Shown here one piece after another: positions 46,228 to 55,317 of a stretch of DNA of 64,000 nt. A model generated the notes under the pieces. The model did not search any database and was not told the origin of the DNA. It worked only from the letters and a program-made list of their open reading frames with translations. Origin of the DNA: Aureococcus anophagefferens (lineage: Eukaryota > Sar > Pelagophyceae > Pelagomonadales > Pelagomonadaceae); the NCBI RefSeq assembly GCF_000186865.1, contig NW_008705573.1, forward strand, positions 268,685-332,684, in the 5' to 3' direction. Within the stretch, counting starts at the first letter, position 1, and every line of letters begins with the position of its first letter. The position numbers were made by a program, and so were the translations under genes.

Positions 46228-47422
46228 ATGTCGGCGCAGGTAGGAGAGGACAACGAGAAGTTCCGGGCTGCCCTCGCCGAGGCCTTGGCGCTGGCCAAGG
46301 ACCCGCGGCACGTCATCGCGCTGTCGCGGGTCTACGCGCACACGGTCGGCGCCCTCGAGCACACGACGGACGTGTCGCAGCAGTTTCGCGAGATGGACCT
46401 CGACCGCGCGGACCGGCGCATCCAGAGCGACCTCGAGGAGACGCGGCGGCGGCGCGTCGTCGTCGACGTCGATGCCGACGAGGACGACGATGTCGATGAA
46501 GACGACGAGATCGACGACGACGACGACGACGACGAGGTCGGGGTCGGCGGCGCCGCGTCGTACGACGACGACGGCGGCGGCTCGTACTCGGCGTCGGAGT
46601 CGTCGGGCCGCGACTACGCGTCCGGCGACGCGACGGAGGCGATCCTCGAGTACGAGGCCGCGGCGGCGCGGCGCGGCGCGTCGCCGAAGCGCCGCTACCG
46701 GGCCGCGTCGCCGCGCCGCGCGGGCCTCGAGGGCAACCTCCGGGACCGCGAGCGCGAGTACCGCCAGCTGCTCGCGCGCGCGTCCATGGAGAGCGCGCGC
46801 GGCGACCCGGCGGGCGTGGCGCCGTCGGCGAAGACGAGCCGGGCCCTCGTCGGCGCCATCCAGCGCCTCGAGCGCAGCTCCGACGAGCTCCGGAGGCGCC
46901 GCGCGCGGCGTCCCGGCCCGTTACCCGCGAGACGCCCCGCGCTCCTGCAGGTACCAGGCGCGGTCCGACGAGGCGGCGGCGCTCAAGGCGAAGCTCGCGG
47001 CGCGCGAGCGCGAGCGGGGCCGGCGGCGCGTCGAGGCGAAGCGCGCGAGCGCGCTCGAGAAGGCCGAATTGAAGGGCGCGCTGCGGCGCGCGCGGCGCGA
47101 GACCCGCGACCACCTGCGTACGGCCGACGCCGTGAACCGGCTCCACCGGGGCGTCGCGACGGGGGGCGCGGCCGCCGAGGCGCGGTCCTACGACGCGGCG
47201 CTCGCGCTCGAGGCGCTCCGGCGCCTCGACGCGCCGCCCCGGCGCGCAGGCCAGTCGCGCGCGGCGGCGTCGCGCGCCGAGACGCGCGCGCGGGGCAAGC
47301 TCGCCCTCGCCGCCGCCGTGCCCGCCATCTACTCGCCCGACTCGACGATGCGCAAGAAGGCCGCGCTCAAGATCCTCCGCGACTTCAAGAACAGCCTCGG
47401 CGGGCCCGGCCGCTACCCCTAG
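46228..47422 (+). CDS. Coiled-coil protein of unknown function, about 379 aa
   Basis: Exon 1 begins at ATG 46228 with a helical segment, EALALAKDPRHVIALSRVYAHTV, then a very acidic Asp run (about 80-110), a Ser-rich stretch and a coiled coil (LRDREREYRQLLARASMES). Exon 2, in another frame, continues with YQARSDEAAALKAKLAARE, long Arg/Ala/Glu coiled coil, and ends ILRDFKNSLGGPGRYP at TAG 47420-47422. The join needs phase 2 and the acceptor CTGCAG at 46945-46950. The donor is uncertain: GCGCCG at 46896 gives a 55-nt intron. No family is recognised. Convergent with the next gene, 28 bp apart. Confidence 0.6.
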
Positions 47423-47450
47423 CGACGGCGTAAGCTCGGCGACCCGCACC

Positions 47451-50400
47451 TTACCCGTCGAAGGAGATGGAGCTCGCGTCGGACTGGGTCTCGCGCGGGC
47501 TGTTGGCGCCGCGGTGGCGCCGCGCGGCGTCGTCGGGCGCGACCGTGTGGTCGTCGTCGGGCCGCGGCGCCGGCGCGCCGCGCGCGGTCAGCGGCGGCGC
47601 GCGGTCCCAGGGCTCGTCCTCGGCCATTGTCCAGTGGCGCCGGCAGGACTCGCTGTAGGTGAGCTTGCACCGCGTCGCCTTCAGGATGACGACCGGAAAA
47701 GTGTCCGCGTCGTCGATGGCCGCCGTCTGGTTCACGTCCGTGTACTCCGCGTCCGCGAGGCCCTCGATGGTCTCGTGGAGCTTCGCGTAGTCCGGGTCGT
47801 GGTCCGGCCCGTTGGTCCACTGGACCAGGCGCAGGAACTCGTCGCAGTCGAGGCCCGCGTCGCCCTCGTCGAAGCGGTAGAACGCCTCCAACAGATGGTG
47901 CTCGTGGTGCTCCACGGCCAGGCACTGGTGCCGCAGGATCAAAAAGGACAGGTCCACGAAGTCGACGCCCGACGTCGCGCCGGCCGCGGCCCCTGTGTCC
48001 TTCTGGGCCACCTGGGCGACGACGGGCAGCTCGCCGACGGCGTCGACGAGGTCGTCGACGGCGAAGGGGTGCATCATCTGCCGCAGGCAGGGCCCCGGCT
48101 CCTCCGGCGCCGCCGACGCGTTGATGGCGTCCTCGACGTGGACGCGCTTCAACACGGCCACGGAGTGCGCGGACAGGTAGTCCGCGGGGCCCTCCGAGAA
48201 CTCCTTCGACGCCGCGAAGCACCGGCCCATGAGCGAGAGCCAGGCCTCGGCGACCCAGGGCACGACGGGCGCCGTGTCGCCGTTGGCGAGGTCGACGTCC
48301 TCCATGCCCATCAAAATCGCGCAGAGCTGGACGCGGCGGTTCCGCGCGCGGTGCGCGTCGATGGCCGCGAGCGTCTCGTGGATCTTGACCTGGGCAGCAA
48401 AAGAGAGATTCAACGTCGCTTCAACGCGAGTGTTCCGCGCGCTCGCGTTCCAAAATAGACATCCACGCTTCGAGGCCGTTCCGAGAGATGATCGCCCGTC
48501 CAAGAATCAGCCGAAACGAGTGGAAAACGGCCGAGAAAGGAGCCTTTGAAGTTGGGAATTTCGCTCTCTTTTGCTGCCCGGATCTTCACGTTCATCTGCT
48601 TCCGCGTGATGATCTGCGGGTTCGACTTCCAGTAATCCTTCACAAAGTCGGCGAACCGGCCCACGGGCGCGCCGTGGCGCACGGCCTCGGCGTCGAGCGC
48701 GATCTTTTTTTCCAATAAGTCGTGGACGAGCTCGCACGTCTTGCCCTCGGAGAGCACGTGCGTGCTCGCGCGCTTCCGCGGCCCCGCGGCGCTGGACTTC
48801 TTCTTCCCGTCGTAGAAGGACTTGCCGCCGCCGCTCCGCCCGGCCCACTTCATGCCCTTCAAGTCCGAGAGCTCGAGCTTCGCGGCCTTGCGCGACGACG
48901 ACTCGGAGCCGACGGAGCCGCCGTCCTTTTGCGCGTCCGGCGCGGGCGGCGGCGCGTGCGGCCCGCTGCTTGTGCTGGGACACGGCGGCGGCGACGAGCG
49001 ACTTCATGTCGTCGCCGATCTCGCCCAGGGCGCCCGTCGCGCCCTTGATGTCCGTCTGCGACGACGAGGAAGAGACCGCGACGACGGCCGTCTGCGTCGA
49101 CGCGGCCATGCCCGCGTGGCGCCGCGCGACCTCCTCCTCGACCTCGGCGAGCTCCTCGCGCAGCCCCTCCTCCTCGCTGCGCAGCTCCTCGTTCTCACGC
49201 GCGCAGCTCCGCGGCCTCCTCCTCGAGCTCCCGGTTCCGCCGCTCGAGCTCGTCGTTCTCCTCGACGTTCTCCACGAACAAGACGCGCTGCTCGTCGCGC
49301 GCGGTCTCGAGGTCCGCGATGCGCTTCGTCAGCTCCTCGACCTCGGCGCCGTGCCTGTCCCGCAGCTTCTTGACTTCGCGCTCCTTGGCGTGGTGCTCCT
49401 CGTCGACGAGGGACCGCTCCTGGAGGTGGCGGAGGCACGCGTGGTGCTCCGGCGCGGCCCAGCCCAGCGACTCGTTGACGGACTTGGCGAAGGCGTCGTT
49501 CCGCGCGTAGCGCGCGACCTTGCGGCAGAGCTCCTTGGCGCTCAGCGACGGCTGCAGCAGCAGGAAGAGCGACGGGATGCGGTCGATGGGCAGCCGGTGC
49601 TCGCGGCTCAGCTTCGACATGAAGCAGAACGTGCACCGCGGGTGCTCCTCGAAGCCGCAGGCCGCGCAGCCCGCGCAGCGCTTCGCGTGCGTCAGGTGCT
49701 TCACGAGGCGCGGGTCCGCGTTGAGCGCGTCGAAGCGGCTCCGGAGGGGGACCACAAAGTCCGTGCCGTCGACGGAGTCGCCGTCGGGCTGGAAGCCCGT
49801 CAGACCGCCGATGCGGTTCCCCGCGAGCGTGTGGTGGCTCGCCGCGACGGAGTGGGGCCGCGCCGCGGAGACGGGGCTGAAGGCCGACGCGAAGGAGCCC
49901 AGGTCGCTCACGGCGTCCCAGTGCGGCGGCGTCCGCGCGCGGCCCGGCGGCGCCGCCTGGCTCGTGCCCGGCCGCGAGCCCGCGCGCGACCCGGCCCGGC
50001 TGTGGAAGGGGTCGACCGTCGACGGCCGGCTCCAGTCGATGGACGCGTTGCCCACGCTGAACAGCGAGTCCACGAAGGACACGCCCGACGCGACGGACGC
50101 GCCGTCGGCCTCGGCGTCGTCCTTGTCCGCGAACGTGTTCCCCCCCTCGACCCGCAGGAGCTGGGCCGGCGTCATGTGCTTGTGGCGCTGGACGGCGGCG
50201 GCGCGCTGCTTCGCCTCGCCGATCATCGTCGCCAGGCCCCGCTGGTGGACCTTGATCTCCGTCTTCCGGAAGTCGCGGAGCCCGGGAGACTTTTCCGCGC
50301 GGAGCTCCGAGAACCGGAGGCCCGCGGACGACGCGCGCTGGTCGATGGCGCAGGGCGCCTTCAGCGAACTCCGGGCCGGCCCGCCGTGGCGCACGGCGCT

Positions 50401-50586
50401 GCGCCCGGCGTTGGCCAGCGTCGCCTCCTCGAAGCGCTTCGCCGCCTGCCGCGCCGCGTCGGCGAGCTCCGGCGACCCGAGGCGCCCGTCGGGCGCGGGC
50501 CGGTCCGTCGCCGTCGCGAACTTGGGCGAGAAGCGGTAGTCCGGCAGCTCCATGGACCCATGGGAGGGCGAATTGGTCCGGCGCAT
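47451..50586 (-). CDS. Large coiled-coil/EF-hand-like protein with introner B, frame breaks
   Basis: From ATG 50584-50586 the protein has a low-complexity N-terminus (RAGSRAGSRPGTS), a Cys cluster (CAGCAACGFEEHPRCTFC) near 315, possibly zinc-binding, and a coiled coil (EVEELTKRIADLETARDEQR). Two one-base frame changes interrupt it, near 49195 and near 48960. After the second, KGMKWAGRSGGGKSFYDG leads to RKQMNVKI, where introner B sits. Exon 2 (48389-47451) holds helical segments and an EF-hand-like LLEAFYRFDEGDAGLDCDEF. Removing the introner as 48589-48390 gives QMN-VKIHETL in phase 0. Roughly 978 aa if repaired. The function is unknown. Confidence 0.6.
48390..48581 (-). mobile_element. Introner element copy B, 192 bp
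   Basis: The ends are CTGGGCAGCAAAAGAG and CTCTTTTGCTGCCCGG (plus strand). Flanking octamers ATCTTGAC (48382-48389) and ATCTTCAC (48582-48589) match at 7 of 8 bases. The host intron is 48589-48390 on the minus strand, 200 nt. Its donor GTGAAG is the duplicated target and its acceptor CAG is the element end. This is the one copy of three with a GT donor. Confidence 0.93.
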
Positions 50587-50722
50587 GCTGGCTCTCTAGG
50601 GGCTGCGCATTGCGAGAGCTTGGCGTTGGTTACGATGCAAGGTTATGCTTGCACGGCATCGTTGGCATTTGTCACGGGCACGCCATACCGAAGCCCGACC
50701 CCTAGGCTAGCTACATTACCCC

Positions 50723-53700
50723 TCACAAGCACCGCGCCGGCACGACGACGGTGAAGCGCGTCGGCCCCGCGGCCGGGGCCCCCGGCGGCCGGCGGAAGGC
50801 GAGCGTGAGCCCGCCGCGGTGCGAGCCCGCCGTCGCGCGGCGCCGCGGCTTGCCCGGCGCGTCGCTCCGGGCCACGGCGGCGCGCGCGTCGAAGAGGGCC
50901 AGCGGCGGCACCTGGAGCGGCGCCATGAGCGGCAGCTGGGCCTTGGCCGGGTCCGTCGCGCGGAGCCGCGGCGGCAGCGGCCGCCCGCGCGCGGTCGTCT
51001 TCGCGTTCGACGGCCGGTAGCGCAACAGCTGCCCCAGCGACGGCCCCGGGGCCGCGACGGGCCGCGCGCCCGCCGCGGCCCCCTCGGGCGCCGCCGCCGC
51101 CGCCGCCGCGGGCGCGCCGGCGGCGAGGTCGACCATGGCGAGCGCGACGGCCGGCGGAGTGACCGTCGACGCGTCGTCGAGGGCCACATCCACCAGCGAC
51201 GGCGGCGCGTCGTCGGGCGCGGCGCGCGCCGCGGCGACCCAGCGCGGCGCCATGTCGAGGTGGAAGCCGCGCCAGCGCACGCGCCGCCGCGCGCGGCCGC
51301 CGCGCGCGGGCGCGGCCGCGGCCGCGTCGCCGAGCCCCGCGCGGCGGATGCGCCACTCGTCCGCGTCGGCCGTGCGGTCGTCCCAGTCCGGGCCCCGCGC
51401 GATGGGCGACCCCTTCTCCGCGGGCCGCCGGCTCCGCAGCGCGTCCTCGCGCGGGCTCCCCCAATCGTCCCAGTCGTCGGCCGCGTCCGGAGCCGGCGGC
51501 CGCTTCCGAGCGTTATTCTGCGTGACGTCGCCGGCCCGCTTCGCCTCGTCGCGGGCGGCGCGCGCGCGCTGGGCCGGCGACCGGTTCGCCTCCTTCAAAG
51601 ATCGCAGCGACGCCTCCGCCGCGGCGCTTTTGACCGACGCGTCGTCGTCGACGACGGACGTGTCGCCGAGCGCGTCGAAGCGCGGCAGCTCGACCCGCTC
51701 GCCGCCGGCCTCGAGCGTGCGCGCCTCGCGGTCGAGGGGCTCGCCCGGCGGCGGCGTGCCCCGCCGCGACACGGAGACGACGGGCGGCGACGCGACGCGG
51801 ACGCGCACGGGCGCGTCCGGCGACCGCGCGGGCGCCGCCTCGGGCGTCCGAGCGGGCGACGGCTCCGGCGACGGCTCCGGCGACGGCTCCGGCGACGGCT
51901 CGTCCTCGCTGGCCTCCTCGGAGCCGCTGCTGCTCTCCTCGTCGGAGCCGCGGTCGGAGCCGGACCCGCTCCGGCTCTCGTCGACGTCGATCAGGTCGTC
52001 GTGGTCCTCGAGGTCCGTCGCGATGCGCAGCGCGTCGAGGCGCGTCACCTGGGCCATGGGCGCGTAGCAGCGGCGGCCGGACCCGTCGGCGACCGTCGTC
52101 GCGCGGAGCAGGTCCTCCGCGATCGCGCACCGCGCCGCGTGGCCGCCGCGGCACCACGCGGCCAGGTTGCCCCGCGTCGCGGCCACAAAGTCGACGCGGC
52201 TCAAGGACTGCTGCTCGATGACGAACCAGGGCAGGTCCGCGTTCGACGCCGCGTCGAAGAGCTCGTCGTCGAAGAGGCAGCGGAAGCAGCGAAGTTCGAA
52301 GGCCGCGTACGCGCGCGTCGCGATCGCCGGCGGCTCGAAGGCCCCGCCGAGCGCCGACCGCCAGTCGGGCCCGAGCACTTTCGCGTCGATGCCGTGGAAG
52401 GCGAGCCAGAGCGCGTCGAGCGCGTCGGCGAGCACGGGCGGCGGCGGGCCGCGGCGCCGTCGCGGCGGCGCGCGCTTCCGCGCGGACTCGCGGCTCCGGT
52501 CTAGAATGGACCGCCGCGCCGGCGCCGCCGCGGCGCGCTTCGAGGATGATTTCGGCGGCGGCGTCGGGATGACGACGAGCTCGAGGAGCGCGAGCGACGT
52601 GCGCCGCCGCGTCGGCACGCCCTGGACGTTGAGCGTCTGGCTCGCGCGGCGGTGCCTGGGCAGGACAAGAGAGATTCAACGTCGCTTCAACGTGAGTGTT
52701 TCTCGCGCGCGCGTTCCAGAAAACGCATCCACGCTTCGAGATCGTTCCGAGAGATGATCGCTCGTCCAAAAATCAGCCGAAACGAGTAGAAAACGGCTGA
52801 GAGAGGAGCCTTTGAAGTTGGGAATTTCGCTCTCTTGTCCTGCCCTGGGCGGTGCATGTCGGAGATGGACATGCGCCGCCGCGGCGCGCCGGACTGGGTC
52901 GAGTCGTCGTCGACGTAGTCGCGCTGCGCCTGCTTGATCACGTCCATGGCGTCGCCCAGCGTCGCGACGCCGCGATGGGGCTCCGCGGCGTGGACGGACG
53001 CGATGCGGTCGAGGGGCCGGTAGGCGCCGTCCTCGACGATGCGGTCGTAGAGCTTGGAGAGGAAGGAGATGTACTCCTCGATCTCCGCGCTCTCCGTCCA
53101 GATGTCCACCGTCTCGAAGAGCGTGTCGCGGAACTTGACGCGCGAGACCGTCTCCGCGTCGCCGACGTCCTTGTCCATGTCGTCCGCGACGACCTCGCGG
53201 CAGCTCTCGACCTCGAAGTCGTCGGGGTCGAAGAGGGCCTTGCAGAGGATGATGTTAAAGTCGAAGAGCTGCGACCGCGAGATATTTTCGTCGGTCGTCG
53301 CGAAGGTGTCGAAGTAGCGGTCGAGCCAGCGGATGACCTCCGGGTGGGACCGGTTCTTGCGCCGCAGCGCCAGGGCGTCGGACCGGTACATGGTCATGTC
53401 GCCGTCGCGCTGGTAGTCGAGCGTCGACCGCTTCTTCTTCTCCTCGGCCGCCGACGCCGCGCCGTCGCGCCGCGGCTTCGCGCCGCGGAAGCCGCCGCCG
53501 CTCCGTCCCGAGCCGCCGGAGCCGCCGGAGCCGCGGCTCCGCTCGGAGCCCCGCGACGACAGGCGCCGCTTCTGGCGGCTCGACGACGGCGAGTCGCCCT
53601 TGATCGGCGACTGGGACCGCTCCCAGGGGCTCGGGCTCCCCTGCCGCTCCGTGCGGAACGACTCGGCTTTGAGGCCCACCTTGGCCAGCAAGTCGTCGGC

Positions 53701-53757
53701 GCCCTCGAGGCCGTCGAGGCCCAGGCCCAGCACGTCGTGGAGCAGGTCCGCCGCCAT
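50723..53757 (-). CDS. Large protein of unknown function with introner C, 944 aa
   Basis: Exon 1 (53757-52856) starts MAADLLHDVLGLGLDGLEG, followed by a Ser/Arg/Gly low-complexity stretch (SERSRGSGGSGGSGRSGGG) and a helical domain (RWLDRYFDTFATTDENISRS, then FDIWTESAEIEEYISFLSK-type helices). Exon 2 (52655-50723) contains LWLAFHGIDAKVLGPDW, a region with EDHDDLIDVDESRSGSGSD, repeats of PEPSPEPSP, and a Pro/Arg-rich C-terminus. The exons join in phase 2 (SISDM then HRRASQ) after removal of introner C. No known family is recognised. It is next to another introner-bearing gene with a similar mixed layout. Divergent from the ankyrin gene, 220 bp between starts. Confidence 0.65.
52656..52847 (-). 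mobile_element. Introner element copy C, 192 bp
   Basis: Ends CTGGGCAGGACAAGAG and CTCTTGTCCTGCCCTG (plus strand) are nearly perfect inverted repeats. The exact 8-bp target duplication GGCGGTGC lies at 52648-52655 and 52848-52855. On the minus strand the host intron is 52855-52656, 200 nt, with the donor GC taken from the duplicated target (GCACCGCC) and the acceptor CAG at the element end. Confidence 0.95.
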
Positions 53758-53977
53758 CGTCGGCCTGCGTGCGCGACTGTCCGGCTAGGCGGGCTGGCTC
53801 ATCATCGGCGGTTTCGGCAGAGCACTCGGCAGAGCGCGGCAAAGGAGCCTGCAAGGTGTCGAGGTGCAGCTCACGAGCTCTCTGCGTGCCAAGACCGATA
53901 GCGCGCCAAACTCATCGTCGCCGGCAAACTTCATCCATATCACTCTCGACGCCTCTCACCCATCACCCGTTCGAACC

Positions 53978-55316
53978 ATGGCCGTGACTTTTGGAGTGGA
54001 GATTGCCGAAGCGCGACAACAGCAGACGCGCTCGGAGATCGCGAACATCCTGCAGTGCCGGCGCTCCAAGATGCCACTCGTCGCGGCGGTGGCGAACGGC
54101 GACGTCGGCCAGGTCGCGGCGTTGCTCGCCGGCGGCGCCAACCCCAACGAGGTCGACGATTGGGTCGACGCGGTCGGGGTCGCGGTCATGACCAAGCGCG
54201 TCGACGTGCTCCTGCTCCTCGTGAAAGCGGGCGCGAAGCCGCACGGCGCCGGCGGCGACACGGAGGACGACGTCTTCCTCGCGGCGCTCGGCGGCAGCGC
54301 CGACGTGCTCAACGTGCTGCTCGCGGCGCCGGGCGCGTCGGTGTCGGGCCCCCGGGCCCAGTACGTCTTCGCCGCGGCGCAGTTTGGCTACGCGGATCAG
54401 TGTCGATTCCAAATATTTTCGTGAGATAACCCGAGATCCGTTGAATCAAAAAGTTTGCACTTGAAGTGCAATGTTGAAGTTCAATTACCACGTTTCCCCG
54501 ATCTCTTTGCCCCCCAAACACCTCCAAATCGCCTTTTTTCGACATATAACGAGCTTATGTTGACATGATTTGATATAGGCGACCAATTTTGCCGAGGTTC
54601 GACGACCACGGCCTTCCCTAGGCGTACTGGCGGCCCAGGATAGCTCCCTAGCCGTACTCCGGCCGGCCAAGATAGTTAGTTACTTAATTCCTATGGGGGC
54701 CCCTGGCCCTATGTGTGGAATCGACACTGACGCGGATGCGCTCGCCGCGCTTATCGCGGCCGGCGCCGATCCGAGCGCGGTCCCCCTCGACAACAAGGGC
54801 ACGACGCCCGTCTCCGTGGCCGCGCGGCACGGCGACGCGGCGACGCTCAAGGTCCTCGTCGACGCGGGCGCGGACGTTGAGAAATCGAACATCTCCGGCT
54901 CGTCGCCGCTCTACCTCGCCGCTCAGGAGGGCCACGCCGAGGCCATCGAGCTCCTCGTCGCCGCCGGCGCCGACGTCGACACGCCGCGGGACTCGGGCGC
55001 GACCCCCTGCTTCATCGCCTGCGTCGACGGCCACGTCGACGCGCTCAACGCGCTCATCAAGGCCGGCTGCGACGTGCACGCGAAGGTGCCCACCAGAGCG
55101 GCGGGCGTGCACCAGACGGCCGCGGACGTCGCCGCGCAGAACGGCCACCAGGCCTGCCTCACCGCGCTCCTCGCCGCGGGCGCCGCGCCGCCCGCGGACT
55201 GGGACTGCGACCCTGACGAGGACACGGTCAGCTTCATGTGCTCCAAGGGCGCCTCGCTCGTCATCAAGACCAAGAACGGCACCGGCAGCGTGCGCCCCCT
55301 GCAGCTCGATCTCTAA
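53978..55316 (+). CDS. Ankyrin-repeat protein interrupted by a TIR element
   Basis: Ankyrin repeats mediate protein binding. The 5' part (53978-54397) has MPLVAAVANGDVGQVAALLAG and further units ending QFGYAD. The 3' part (54738-55316) continues ALAALIAAGADPSAV, then GTTPVSVAARHGDAATLKVLV, SSPLYLAAQEGHAEAIELLV and others, ending PLQLDL. Deleting the 332-bp element plus one target copy restores a continuous 332-aa ankyrin protein with no lost codon. In the present sequence the frame stops at 54422-54424 inside the element. Splicing from GT at 54400 to TTAG at 54679 would also keep frame, with about 20 residues added from the element. Whether it is functional is unknown. Confidence 0.75.
54398..54729. 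mobile_element. TIR element, 332 bp, 8-bp TSD, inside ankyrin gene
   Basis: The 14-bp ends CAGTGTCGATTCCA and TGGAATCGACACTG are perfect inverted repeats. The target duplication ACGCGGAT is exact at 54390-54397 and 54730-54737. There is no transposase frame. The interior is AT-richer than its host and has a partly repeated GTACTGGCGG / GTACTCCGGCCGGCC motif. The 8-bp TSD matches that of the introners, but the sequence is unrelated. Confidence 0.95.
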
Positions 55317-55317
55317 G

